The position numbers were made by a program, and so were the translations under genes. DNA of 64,000 nucleotides, taken from contig NZ_CP009533.1 in NCBI RefSeq assembly GCF_000761155.1, forward strand, positions 2,232,001-2,296,000. The letters run 5' to 3'. The notes beneath the pieces are model-generated. The model made no database searches. It was not told the DNA's origin and saw only the letters and a program-made list of their open reading frames with translations. This stretch comes from Pseudomonas rhizosphaerae (GTDB lineage: Bacteria; Pseudomonadota; Gammaproteobacteria; Pseudomonadales; Pseudomonadaceae). Positions 23,770-32,442 of the stretch are shown piece after piece (the stretch's first letter is position 1; each line of letters begins with the position of its first letter).

Positions 23770-25740
23770 TCAGGGGGCGGCACAGTCGTTGTCGAGCAGG
23801 TGGCCGATGCGGCTGATCAGGTCGCCCATGCGGAAGGGCTTGATCACCATGTCCATGCCCTCGGCGAGGAAGGTCTGCAGGTCCAGGGCGTTTTCGGCGT
23901 AGCCGGTCATGAACAGCACCGGCAGTTCGGGACGCAAGGCGCGGGCGGCGTCGGCCAGGACGCGGCCGTTCATCTGCGGCAGGCCCACATCGGTCAGCAG
24001 CAGTTGGATCGACGCGTCGTTGCGCAAGGTCTCCAGCGCGTCCAGCGCACTGTCCACCTCGGTGCAGCGGTATCCCGCATCGGTCAATGCCTCGACCACG
24101 AACATGCGCACCGACGCCATGTCTTCCACGACCAGCAAATGCTCGCCGCTGCCGCGATTCTCCACCTGCACCGACTCGCTGGGCTGCGGCAGCAGCGCCA
24201 GGCCAGCCGGCAACATCAGGGTCACCTCGGTGCCATGGCCCAGCAGGCTGCGAATCCTGACATCACCGCCGGACTGTCGAGCGAAGCCATAGATCGTCGA
24301 CAGGCCCAGCCCCGTGCCTTTGCCGACCGCCTTGGTGGTGAAGAACGGATCGAAGACCTTGTCGATGATGCTGTGGTCGATGCCGGTGCCGTCGTCGCGC
24401 ACCGAAAGCACCACGTAATCGCCATCGGCCAGGCGTGTGTCACCTTTCGAATAGGCGGCGAAGGTCGACAGGCGAATGTTGCCGCCCTCGGGCAATGCGT
24501 CGCGGGCGTTTATCACCAGGTTCAGCACGGCATTCTCGAACTGGATCGGATCGACCATGGCGATCGCCGCGCTGTCGGTCAGGTCCAGGCTCAGGGTGAT
24601 CCGTTCGCCGATGGTGCGGCGCATCAGATCCTCCAGCGAGTGCACATGCTGGTTGATCGCGATCGGCCGCGTGTCCAGCGGTTGCTGGCGGGCAAAGGCC
24701 AGCATGCGATGGGTGAGGGCGGCCGCGTTGGTCGCCGACTGCAACGCAGCGTCGGCGTAACGCGACACGGTCCTGTCGACGCTGGCTGTGGCCCCTGCGG
24801 GCTCGACCCGTTTCTTGATCAGCTCCAGCGCCGTAATGATCCCGGTCAGCAGGTTGTTGAAGTCGTGGGCGATACCCCCGGTGAGCTTGCCCAGGGCGTC
24901 CATTTTCTGCACCTGCAGCAACTGCGTCTCGGTGCGCGCGCGTTCGGCCACTTCCTGGGCCAGCAATGTCTGGGCGTCGGCCAGCTGGATCTGTTGCTGG
25001 CGCTCGCGCAGACGATGCTCCGTCACATCCTCGATGAATACCAGGCTGTGCCCGGGTGCGCGGTACGGCGACACCTGCCACTCGGTCTCACGCAATTGTT
25101 CATCGACCCTGATGGAAAGATTGCCGCGCCAGCGCTCGCCCTTGCTCAGGCGCACCTGCAAATCCTCCAGCACGGTTTCCTGCCCAGCTGCCAGATGAGC
25201 TTGCAGACTACTCAGGGACACCGGCGTGGGCAGCAGCTGCGAGAAGGCATGGTTGCATTCGATCACCTGCAGCTGCTCGTCGATCACGGCAATGGGCGCG
25301 GCGATGTTGGCGAAAATCTCGCGAAAGCGTGCTTCGCTTTCGCGCAAGGCATTCTCCGTATCGCGCACGCGCAACAGCGTACGCAAGGTCGCCAGCAAGA
25401 CGTCGGCGTCCACTGGGTGGATCAGGTAGGCGTCGGCACCGGCTTCAAGGCCGGTGATGATGTCGCCGGTCTGTATCGACGCCGCCGACACATGGATGAT
25501 CGGCAGCAACGCCGTGGCGGGTTTGGCGCGCAGCAGGCGGACGATGTCGAAGCCGCTCATGTCCGGCAGGTTGACGTCCAGAATCAACGCGTCCAGCGGT
25601 TCGCTGGCGATCAGCGCCAGGCCGTCGCCTCCGGTACCGGCTTCCAGAATGGTGATGCCGTGCTGTTCCAATCGGCGCCGCAAGGCGTAGCGCGTGGCGC
25701 TGTTGTCGTCGACGATGAGTACGCGCACTTCAGGCGTCAT
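23770..25740 (-). CDS. Hybrid sensor histidine kinase, REC-PAS-HisKA-HATPase-REC
   Basis: A 656-residue cytoplasmic kinase with no membrane segments. Order: receiver 1 (residues 5-120, phosphoacceptor D55, with histidine in place of the usual lysine before P109), a PAS-like segment (about 140-240), a coiled coil, HisKA with GGIAHDFNN (H292), HATPase with N box NLVINARD and G box GKGTGLGLS (about 474-481), and receiver 2 (D584 in LLTDVGLPQMNG). The start overlaps the preceding gene by 11 bases and has a GGAG site; the longer start at 25758 lacks one. Last gene of the stressosome operon, so a likely output branch. Confidence 0.88.
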   Translation of the reverse strand: MTPEVRVLIVDDNSATRYALRRRLEQHGITILEAGTGGDGLALIASEPLDALILDVNLPDMSGFDIVRLLRAKPATALLPIIHVSAASIQTGDIITGLEAGADAYLIHPVDADVLLATLRTLLRVRDTENALRESEARFREIFANIAAPIAVIDEQLQVIECNHAFSQLLPTPVSLSSLQAHLAAGQETVLEDLQVRLSKGERWRGNLSIRVDEQLRETEWQVSPYRAPGHSLVFIEDVTEHRLRERQQQIQLADAQTLLAQEVAERARTETQLLQVQKMDALGKLTGGIAHDFNNLLTGIITALELIKKRVEPAGATASVDRTVSRYADAALQSATNAAALTHRMLAFARQQPLDTRPIAINQHVHSLEDLMRRTIGERITLSLDLTDSAAIAMVDPIQFENAVLNLVINARDALPEGGNIRLSTFAAYSKGDTRLADGDYVVLSVRDDGTGIDHSIIDKVFDPFFTTKAVGKGTGLGLSTIYGFARQSGGDVRIRSLLGHGTEVTLMLPAGLALLPQPSESVQVENRGSGEHLLVVEDMASVRMFVVEALTDAGYRCTEVDSALDALETLRNDASIQLLLTDVGLPQMNGRVLADAARALRPELPVLFMTGYAENALDLQTFLAEGMDMVIKPFRMGDLISRIGHLLDNDCAAP

Positions 25741-26605
25741 GGCCAGGCTCCGGCGCAATGGCCAACGGAATGATCACAAAGAATGTCGAACCCACGCCCG
25801 GGCTGCTCTGCACGCCCACCGTGCCACCCAGCAGCTCGGCGAAGCGTTTGCACAGCGACAGGCCCAGGCCGGTGCCGCGCAGGCGCTTCTGCACCGGCGA
25901 ATCGATCTGGGCGAAATCCTCGAACAGGGTGCCATGCAGTTCTGCGGGAATGCCGATACCGGTGTCGGTCACCGCGAAACGGATCTGCGACGGCGACTCG
26001 AGGCTGGCCGACACCCGTACCTCGCCTGCAAGGGTGAACTTGAGCGAGTTGGAAATGAAGTTGCGCAGGATCTGCGCCAGCTTCTTGTCATCGGTGTACA
26101 GCCTTGGCAGACCGGCAGGCTCTTCGAAAATCAGGTCCACGGCGCTGGCGTTGACGATCGGGCGGAACATGCCGCGCAGCGCCGCGAACAGGTCGAACAT
26201 GTCGAACCAGGCGGGCGAGATGGTGATCCGTCCGGCTTCGATCTTGGCCAGGTCGAGCAGGTCATCGACCATGTCGCTCAGTTCCTGCGCCGCGTTGGTG
26301 ATGAAACTCACCTGCTTTTGCTGCTCCGGGGCCAACGGACCGTCCAGTTCATCGGCGAGCAGGCCGGTGATGCTCAGGATCGAGCCCAGCGGGGTGCGGA
26401 ACTCGTGGCTCATGTAGGACAGGAACCGGCTCTTGAGGTCCGAGGCCTGGCGCAGTTCCTCGGCCTGGCCGTCAAGCTCGCCATACAGCGCCAGCACGCC
26501 TTGGTTGGTTTCATCCAGTTCGTCGCGCAGTGCTTGCGCCTCGGCGCGCAACTGAGCGATCAGTGCCGCGCTGGCCTGGGCGTCCAGCTCGAGGGGTTCA
26601 GACAT
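25730..26605 (-). CDS. Cytoplasmic sensor histidine kinase
   Basis: A 291-residue kinase. An N-terminal coiled coil (residues about 10-65) is followed by HisKA with FLSYMSHEFRTPLGSI and HATPase with ILRNFISNSLKFT, VTDTGIGIP and GTGLGLSLCKRFAELLGG. There is no sensor domain or membrane span, so input must come from a partner. It overlaps both neighbours (8 bases upstream, 11 downstream), which indicates tight translational coupling with the stressosome genes. The GGAG site supports the start at 26605. Confidence 0.87.
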   Translation of the reverse strand: MSEPLELDAQASAALIAQLRAEAQALRDELDETNQGVLALYGELDGQAEELRQASDLKSRFLSYMSHEFRTPLGSILSITGLLADELDGPLAPEQQKQVSFITNAAQELSDMVDDLLDLAKIEAGRITISPAWFDMFDLFAALRGMFRPIVNASAVDLIFEEPAGLPRLYTDDKKLAQILRNFISNSLKFTLAGEVRVSASLESPSQIRFAVTDTGIGIPAELHGTLFEDFAQIDSPVQKRLRGTGLGLSLCKRFAELLGGTVGVQSSPGVGSTFFVIIPLAIAPEPGHDA

Positions 26606-27614
26606 GGGCGGGCTCCAGGGCGATGACCAATACGGTGATGTCGTCGCGACCGCGACAGAAGTCGCGGTACAGCACCGACGCAATGAGTGCGGGGTGTAGG
26701 TGGACCAGGCCGGGGTAGTCGACCATGTTCCAGCGCGACTGCAGGCCGTCGCTGTACAGAATCAGCAACTGTCCGCTCGCGTCATCGAAGGTGAACGTCT
26801 GCACGCGGCGGAACTGGCCACCGACGATCCCCGGATGCGAAGCCAGCCCGCGGCTCTTGCCCGGCGCTATCAGCGAAGCGCCGATGTTGCCGATACCGGC
26901 GAAACGCAACTGACCGGAATCGTAATCGAACTGGGCCACGGCCACTGCGCCACCGCGAGTGCCGTTCATGGCCTGATGCATGGCGTCGAGCACGTGTTCG
27001 GGCCGTGCGAACGGCGCATCGGCGAAGGCCCGGCAACCGGCGCGCGCAGCTTTTTCGGCTTCTTCGCCATGGCCCAGGCCATCGACCACCAGCGCGCTGA
27101 TACCCTCGGCGGTAAACGCTACCTGCCAGGCATCGCCGCAGGCCGGGTCGTCGTGCAACGAACGCTGGGTCACGCCCAGGCGCAAGTCGGCTTGGGTGTC
27201 GCGCTTGCGGTAGAGCCGTGCCAGCACCACTGAGCCGCGTGCGTCACTGTAGACGTCGAAGACTTCCGATTGCCGCGCCAGGGCGCCCAGGCCGATACCT
27301 TGGGTACCGCTGGTGGAATAGCCGTCGGCCAGGCACTCGTGCAGTTCGAAGCCGGTGCCGCGATCCAGCGCCAGCAGTTCCACGCCCGGCGAAGTCGGAT
27401 GGGGCAGGGCGCGCAGGTGCAACTCGCCATGGCCTGCATGCTTGAGGACATTGCTGGCCAACTCGGTGGCGACCAGCGCCACGCGGCCGCAGTCGGTTTC
27501 GTCCAGGCCCTGTGCCTGGGCCATCTGCTGCGCGGCACGCCGGGCTTCGCCTACCTGGCTGGCATCCTGCAGTGCAATCACGCGAGTGATGACACTGTGC
27601 AAAGTCAGGTCCAT
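26598..27614 (-). CDS. Fusion of anti-sigma-type HATPase and SpoIIE-type PP2C phosphatase
   Basis: A 338-residue protein. Residues about 1-135 form an RsbT/RsbW-type GHKL ATPase (VATELASNVLKHAG; GIGLGALARQSEVFDVYS). Residues about 150-335 form a SpoIIE/RsbX-type phosphatase (LVVDGLGHGEEAEKAA, IGNIGASL, LILYSDGLQSRW, GRDDITVLVI). In Bacillus, RsbX dephosphorylates RsbR and RsbS to reset the stressosome; the same role is likely here. It overlaps rsbT by 10 bases and the following kinase by 8. Confidence 0.87.
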   Translation of the reverse strand: MDLTLHSVITRVIALQDASQVGEARRAAQQMAQAQGLDETDCGRVALVATELASNVLKHAGHGELHLRALPHPTSPGVELLALDRGTGFELHECLADGYSTSGTQGIGLGALARQSEVFDVYSDARGSVVLARLYRKRDTQADLRLGVTQRSLHDDPACGDAWQVAFTAEGISALVVDGLGHGEEAEKAARAGCRAFADAPFARPEHVLDAMHQAMNGTRGGAVAVAQFDYDSGQLRFAGIGNIGASLIAPGKSRGLASHPGIVGGQFRRVQTFTFDDASGQLLILYSDGLQSRWNMVDYPGLVHLHPALIASVLYRDFCRGRDDITVLVIALEPAHV

Positions 27615-28009
27615 CGGGTGATCGTCACACGAGTGCCTTGGCCAGGTGCGGTGTCCAGCTCGAATTCCTCGACCAGGCGGCGTGCGCCGGTCAGACCCAG
27701 CCCCAGCCCGTTGCCCGAGGTCCAGCCGTCGGTCAGCGCCAGCTTGAGGTCGGGGATGCCGGGCCCCTCGTCACGAAACGTGAGGCGCAAGCCCTTGCGC
27801 ACGCCGTCGTCGAGCACCTGCCAGTCCATGTCGCCACCCCCGCCATAGACCACGGTGTTGCGCGCCAGCTCGCTGACCGCAGTGACCAGCTTGGTCAGGT
27901 CGATCAGACGCATGCCGCAGTCCTGGGCCAGCTTGCGCGCGGTCTGGCGGGCCAGCACCACGTCCTGTTCAAGGCGTACCGGTTGGCTGCCGCTGCTCTC
28001 GATGTTCAT
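27605..28009 (-). CDS. rsbT: Stressosome switch kinase RsbT
   Basis: A 134-residue GHKL serine/threonine kinase. The N box is AVSELARNTVVYGGGG, the G1 box is FRDEGPGIPDL and the G2 region is GNGLGLGLTGARRLVEEFEL, all as in RsbT. In the known system RsbT is held by the RsbR-RsbS complex, phosphorylates them under stress, and is released to activate a downstream partner. The start codon overlaps the rsbS stop (ATGA). Confidence 0.9.
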   Translation of the reverse strand: MNIESSGSQPVRLEQDVVLARQTARKLAQDCGMRLIDLTKLVTAVSELARNTVVYGGGGDMDWQVLDDGVRKGLRLTFRDEGPGIPDLKLALTDGWTSGNGLGLGLTGARRLVEEFELDTAPGQGTRVTITRWT

Positions 28010-28368
28010 GAGCCATCCACCCGTGCCTGCAGCAGGCGCATGCCACGCTCCACGTTCAATGCAGTGCTGACGCCGGGCAAGTTCATGCCCAGTTCGACCA
28101 GAGTGATGGCCACCGCCGGCTGCATGCCGACCAGGACGGTCTGGGCGTCCATGATGCGGGACAAGCCAGAGATGGTGCCGATCATCCGGCCGATGAACGA
28201 ATCGACCATGTCCAGCGCCGAGATATCGATCAGCACGCCACGTGCGGACGTCTTGCTGATCTTCTCGGCCAGGTCATCCTGCAGCCTGAGCGCGAGCTGA
28301 TCGTGCATGTCGACCTGAATGGTCACCAGCAGGTAAGGGCCCATCTGCAATATAGGGATGCGTTCCAT
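28006..28368 (-). CDS. rsbS: Stressosome STAS protein RsbS
   Basis: A 120-residue single STAS domain. The phosphorylatable serine is conserved as S57 in MVDSFIGRMIG, matching B. subtilis RsbS S59. LIDISALDMVDSF is the STAS core. It forms the stressosome shell with RsbR and binds RsbT. It lies 4 bases after the rsbR stop and overlaps rsbT by 4 bases. Confidence 0.92.
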   Translation of the reverse strand: MERIPILQMGPYLLVTIQVDMHDQLALRLQDDLAEKISKTSARGVLIDISALDMVDSFIGRMIGTISGLSRIMDAQTVLVGMQPAVAITLVELGMNLPGVSTALNVERGMRLLQARVDGS

Positions 28369-28372
28369 GGCG

Positions 28373-29224
28373 TCAGTCTGCCTTGCTGACGGTCAGGTTC
28401 AGACGGCGCAAAGCCAAGGCCAGCGCATCCGCGAGGTTGGCTTTGGTCACCACGCCTTGCAGGTCAAGGCCCAGATGGACGATGGTCTGGGCGATCTGCG
28501 GTCGCACGCCGCTGATGATGCAGTCGGCGCCCATCAGGCGAATGGCGGTGACCGTCTTGAGCAGATGCTGAGCAACCAGGGTGTCGACCGTTGGCACGCC
28601 GGTGATGTCGATGATGGCGATTTCCGAGCCGGTGTCGACGATGCGCTGCAACAGCGACTCCATCACGACTTGAGTGCGCTGTGAGTCCAGCGTGCCGATC
28701 ATCGGCAATGCCAGTACGCCTTCCCACAGTTTGACCACCGGGGTGGAGAGTTCGAGCAGTTCTTCCTGCTGACGCTTGATGACCATCTCGCGGGACTTCT
28801 GGAAGGTGCGAATGGTGTGCATGCCCAGCCCGTCCAGCAGGTCGGAGACCAGCAGCAGTTGCTCGGCAAGCTCGGCAGGCTGGCTGGCGTACGCTGCCTG
28901 TAGCACGGCGAACAACGGACGCTTCAAGGCGAAGATGAAGTGTGCAGTCTGGTGCGAGTCGTGACCCAGCAGCGCACGGCTGTGGGACAGCTTCTCCAGT
29001 ACCTGACGGACGTCGGCCCACTGGCTGCCGGCAATGTTGTGGGTCTGGCAGGTCTCCAGGGCGATGATCAACTGGTTGAGCAGCTCGCTGCTCTGTTGTT
29101 GCAGCTCGGCTTCCTTGATGTTGCGCGTCGCACCGCTGGCTTCGAGGCCGGCGAGCCATTGCTCGACGATGGCATTTTGTTGAGATTTGAAAGCGTCAAC
29201 GGTTTGCGTGTTCAGCGCGGCCAT
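28373..29224 (-). CDS. rsbR: Stressosome sensor protein RsbR
   Basis: A 283-residue protein. Residues about 1-155 form an all-helical N-terminal sensor domain (RsbRD-like). Residues about 160-280 form a STAS domain with both conserved threonines: T215 in PTVDTLVAQH and T247 in RPQIAQTIVHLG, matching T171 and T205 of B. subtilis RsbRA. A GAGTTCCTGCATGG-type leader precedes the ATG. It is the first gene of a six-gene overlapping operon whose promoter must lie in 29225-29317. The signal sensed is not evident. Confidence 0.9.
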   Translation of the reverse strand: MAALNTQTVDAFKSQQNAIVEQWLAGLEASGATRNIKEAELQQQSSELLNQLIIALETCQTHNIAGSQWADVRQVLEKLSHSRALLGHDSHQTAHFIFALKRPLFAVLQAAYASQPAELAEQLLLVSDLLDGLGMHTIRTFQKSREMVIKRQQEELLELSTPVVKLWEGVLALPMIGTLDSQRTQVVMESLLQRIVDTGSEIAIIDITGVPTVDTLVAQHLLKTVTAIRLMGADCIISGVRPQIAQTIVHLGLDLQGVVTKANLADALALALRRLNLTVSKAD

Positions 29225-29317
29225 GCAGGAACTCCTGTACAGAGATAGGGCAAGATAGCGTAATGATGGCGATTATCTGCTAAACGCCCTACCTCGTCGA
29301 TGAGCAATAGCGGGCGC

Positions 29318-29722
29318 TTATAAAACCGCGCCCGGGGCCAGGGCCGATTGCAGGATCGACTCGGCGGCCAGCGAGGTGATCAGTGGTGCCGGCAGTGGCG
29401 GCAGGCCATGGGCCGCCCGCGCCTTGTCGCAGGCCGGACTGTGCTCGCCATGCTCCCACGAGGCATCGAACTCGCGACAGGTGCTGGAGCGCTGAGCGTA
29501 CATCGAACAGCTCACGCCGGCCTTGCCCACTTCGCCGGCAAGGGCGGTGCAGCGCGCAGGCGAGGCGTCGGTGCCGATCATCGCCACCCGGTTGTGGGTG
29601 ACCTGGATGACGCGCTCGTCGGGCACTAGCCCGCCTGCAGACTGGCATTCACCCCAATAGAAGGACACACGGAAATACGCGCAGCAGGCGCCGCACTCAA
29701 GGCAAGGGTTGGGTTTGCTCAT
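29318..29722 (-). CDS. YkgJ family cysteine-cluster protein
   Basis: A 134-residue protein with the family hallmark CxxCxxCC near the N-terminus (C7, C10, C13, C14), plus later cysteines in ARCTAL, SCSMYAQRSSTCREF and SPACDK. Such proteins probably bind zinc or an iron-sulfur cluster; no function is established. It is upstream of rsbR on the same strand, 93 bases away, and may be separately transcribed. Confidence 0.85.
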   Translation of the reverse strand: MSKPNPCLECGACCAYFRVSFYWGECQSAGGLVPDERVIQVTHNRVAMIGTDASPARCTALAGEVGKAGVSCSMYAQRSSTCREFDASWEHGEHSPACDKARAAHGLPPLPAPLITSLAAESILQSALAPGAVL

Positions 29723-29936
29723 GTTGGCTCGGGAGGGGGGGCAACAGCATTATTGGGGACCGCGACCACGCCGCCATTCTAGGCTTGCGGCGGCGGTTGG
29801 GAAGGGGGTCTGCCAGGTATATTTCACGGCGCCAGGCTGCTGGAAAACGCCGCCCGGAGACGGCATGTTCGCGCTGTCATCGCACAACACCCTGATATAT
29901 GATCGGTTTTCCATTTGCCGCCACGATTGCCCCTCC

Positions 29937-30677
29937 ATGAGCAACGACCTCGTCACCGCCGACATCACCCGCCGCAGGCCGGGCAACCTGGCCCAGAGCC
30001 TGGTGGACGATGTCTGCAGGATGATCAGCCAAGGCGTGGTCAGGCCCGGCGACAAGCTGCCCACCGAGCTTGAATTGATGGCCGTGGGTGGGGTGAGTAG
30101 GGCCACGGTGCGTGAGGCGCTGTCGCGGCTGCAGGTGTCGGGCATCGTCGAAACCCGCCGCGGGATCGGCACCTTCGTGCTCAACGTTCCCGGCTCCACC
30201 GTGTCGCGCCTGGATCCTGCCACCATCGTCACCCTGCAGGACGTGATTGCGATTCTCGATGTGCGTATCAGCTTCGAGATCGAGGCAGCGGGCCTGGCGG
30301 CATTGCGCCGCAGCGATGCGCAGTTGGCAAGCATCGAAGAGGCGCTTAAACGCTTCGAGCACGCGTCCGATACCAGCGGCTCCATCGTTTCCGACTTCCA
30401 GTTCCACCTGCAGATCGCCCAGGCCTCCAACAACCGCTACTTCGCCGACATCATCACCCACTTCGGCACCAGCATGTTTCCCCGTGCGCGCCTCGACACC
30501 GTGGCCATTGCCCGCCTGGATCGGCAGCAGAAGCATGAGCGCCTGGTGCGCGAACATGCCCACATCTTCGAAGCAGTTGCCCGTTGCGACTATGACGCAT
30601 CCCGTGCGGCCATGCGCATCCACCTGGCCAACAGCCGTGCGCGCGTGGTCAAGGCACACGAGGACTTGTCGATCTGA
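29937..30677 (+). CDS. GntR family regulator of galactarate/glucarate catabolism (FadR subfamily)
   Basis: A 246-residue regulator. The N-terminal winged helix spans KLPTELELMAVGGVSRATVREALSRLQ with the wing RRGIGTFV, followed by an FCD domain (residues about 90-240: DVRISFEIEAAGLAAL, FQFHLQIAQAS, HAHIFEAVARCD, RIHLANSR). Its position directly before the sugar-acid carrier and GarD points to control of that operon. No clear ribosome binding site precedes the ATG; TATGAT 34 bases upstream could be the -10 of a nearly leaderless transcript. Confidence 0.85.
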   Translation: MSNDLVTADITRRRPGNLAQSLVDDVCRMISQGVVRPGDKLPTELELMAVGGVSRATVREALSRLQVSGIVETRRGIGTFVLNVPGSTVSRLDPATIVTLQDVIAILDVRISFEIEAAGLAALRRSDAQLASIEEALKRFEHASDTSGSIVSDFQFHLQIAQASNNRYFADIITHFGTSMFPRARLDTVAIARLDRQQKHERLVREHAHIFEAVARCDYDASRAAMRIHLANSRARVVKAHEDLSI

Positions 30678-30993
30678 CAAGCCTGCCGTACGTAGTACGA
30701 TGACTCTGTCCACTTCTGACGACATCTTTGGAAATAATTCACGTCCGAGGTATGGATATCCTCAGCGTTGTACGATAACGTAACTGCAGTACCGGCACAG
30801 ACCGGTGTCCCCTAATAATTCCAACGTCCAGGGTGCTGCAACCATGATTATCCGCGCGATCTCTCTCCGCTGTTGTCCGACCTCCTTCGTTCCTCAGGCG
30901 CACAGTTCACGCACGTGTTGACTGCGTAACACCTGAAAAACCCGGTTACCTACTTTCTACCCGCATAAAAATAACTCGTGGGAGTACCTTCGC
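30678..30993. promoter_or_regulatory. Regulatory gap between the GntR gene and the sugar-acid carrier
   Basis: A 316-base region without a convincing gene. It contains two copies of GTACGAT(A/G)AC, at 30695-30704 and 30770-30779; the second sits in the near-palindrome CGTTGTACGATAACG. These are candidate sites for the GntR regulator. A GGAG site precedes the carrier ATG. A 25-codon frame from 30844 looks accidental. Confidence 0.4.
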
Positions 30994-32355
30994 ATGCCAG
31001 CGACGAAGAAGACGCATGTGCGCTATATGATCCTGTTCCTGTTGTTCGTGGTGACCACCCTGAACTACGCGGATCGCGCCACCATTTCCATCGCCGGTGC
31101 CAGTCTGCAGAAAGACCTGGGCATCGACGCCGTGACCCTCGGCTATATCTTTTCCGCATTCGGCTGGGCTTACGTCCTGCTGCAGATCCCCGGTGGCTGG
31201 CTGCTCGACCGTTTCGGTTCGAAGAAAGTCTATGCCTGGAGCATCTTCCTCTGGTCGTTGTTCACGGTGATGCAGGGGTTCGTCGGTTACCTGCCGATGG
31301 CCAACGCGGTGATCGCGCTGTTCATGCTGCGCTTTCTGGTGGGTGCGGCCGAGGCGCCGTCCTTCCCTGGTAACGCGCGCATCGTCGCGGCCTGGTTCCC
31401 GACCGCTGAGCGCGGTACTGCGTCGGCGATCTTCAACTCGGCGCAGTACTTCGCCACGGTGCTGTTCGCGCCGCTGATGGGCTGGATCGTCCATTCCTTT
31501 GGCTGGGAACATGTGTTCGTGGTCATGGGCGGCCTGGGTATCCTGTTCTCCGGCGTGTGGCTCAAGTACATCCACAACCCCAAGGAACACCCGAGCGTCA
31601 GCGCCGAAGAACTGGACTTCATCGAGCAAAACGGCGGGCTGGTCGACATGGACCAGGCCAAGGGCGCCAAGTCCAAGCCAAAATGGGGCTACATTCGTCA
31701 ACTGCTCACCACCCGCATGATGCTGGGTGTGTACCTGGGCCAGTTCTGCATCAACGGCATCACCTACTTCTTCCTGACCTGGTTTCCGGTGTACCTGGTG
31801 CAGGAACGCGGCATGACCATTCTCAAGGCGGGCTTCATCGCCTCACTGCCAGCGATCTGCGGATTCATCGGCGGTGTGCTGGGCGGGGTCATCTCGGACA
31901 GCCTGCTGCGTCGTGGCCATTCGCTGACCTTCGCTCGCAAGACCCCGATCGTCTGCGGCTTGATGCTGTCGACCACCATGGTCATCTGCAACTATGTGCA
32001 GGCTGAATGGATGGTGGTGGCGTTCATGGCCCTGGCGTTCTTCGGCAAGGGCGTGGGTGCCCTGGGCTGGGCTGTGGTGTCCGACACCTCGCCCAAGCAG
32101 ATCGCCGGGATCAGCGGTGGCCTGTTCAACATGTTCGGCAACGTGGCGTCCATCACCACACCGATCGTGATCGGCTACATCATCAGCGCCACCGGCTCGT
32201 TCAAATACGCGCTGGTCTATGTGGGTGCCAATGCCCTGGTGGCGGTGTTCAGCTACCTGGTGATCGTCGGTCCCATCAAGCGTGTGGTATTGCGCGAAGA
32301 GAACGGCGATCCGATCGTCGACGACGCACCGCAGCTGTCCAGCGCTCGTCCCTGA
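30994..32355 (+). CDS. gudP: MFS galactarate/glucarate transporter, GudP type
   Basis: A 453-residue ACS-family symporter with 12 membrane segments. MILFLLFVVTTLNYADRATI is helix 1, GGWLLDRFGSKKV is motif A, and RFLVGAAEAPSFPGNARIVAAWFP is typical of GudP/GarP/DgoT carriers. It imports D-glucarate or D-galactarate with protons. It lies between the GntR gene and garD on the same strand. Confidence 0.9.
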   Translation: MPATKKTHVRYMILFLLFVVTTLNYADRATISIAGASLQKDLGIDAVTLGYIFSAFGWAYVLLQIPGGWLLDRFGSKKVYAWSIFLWSLFTVMQGFVGYLPMANAVIALFMLRFLVGAAEAPSFPGNARIVAAWFPTAERGTASAIFNSAQYFATVLFAPLMGWIVHSFGWEHVFVVMGGLGILFSGVWLKYIHNPKEHPSVSAEELDFIEQNGGLVDMDQAKGAKSKPKWGYIRQLLTTRMMLGVYLGQFCINGITYFFLTWFPVYLVQERGMTILKAGFIASLPAICGFIGGVLGGVISDSLLRRGHSLTFARKTPIVCGLMLSTTMVICNYVQAEWMVVAFMALAFFGKGVGALGWAVVSDTSPKQIAGISGGLFNMFGNVASITTPIVIGYIISATGSFKYALVYVGANALVAVFSYLVIVGPIKRVVLREENGDPIVDDAPQLSSARP

Positions 32356-32442
32356 GGCGCTTGCAGCCAACGACAAGACCGCGGCCGGCAAGGCCGGCAC
32401 GCGGCTCTCGATTCAGCCTGAGTTGATTGGAAGGGCCAAGCC

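Noticed and set aside
23770..25773. Long open frames on the plus strand opposite the kinase genes (up to 670 codons).
   Set aside because: They are antisense shadows produced by high GC at third positions; their translations are rich in Gln, His and Arg without domain motifs.
30844..30921. A 25-codon frame (MIIRAISLRCCPTSF and onward) that could be a leader peptide before gudP.
   Set aside because: Weak ribosome binding site, no run of regulatory codons and no terminator/antiterminator structure after it.
32385..32405. GCCGGCAAGGCCGGC palindrome between gudP and garD as a terminator.
   Set aside because: There is no T run, and the garD start with its ribosome binding site follows closely; the genes read as one operon.
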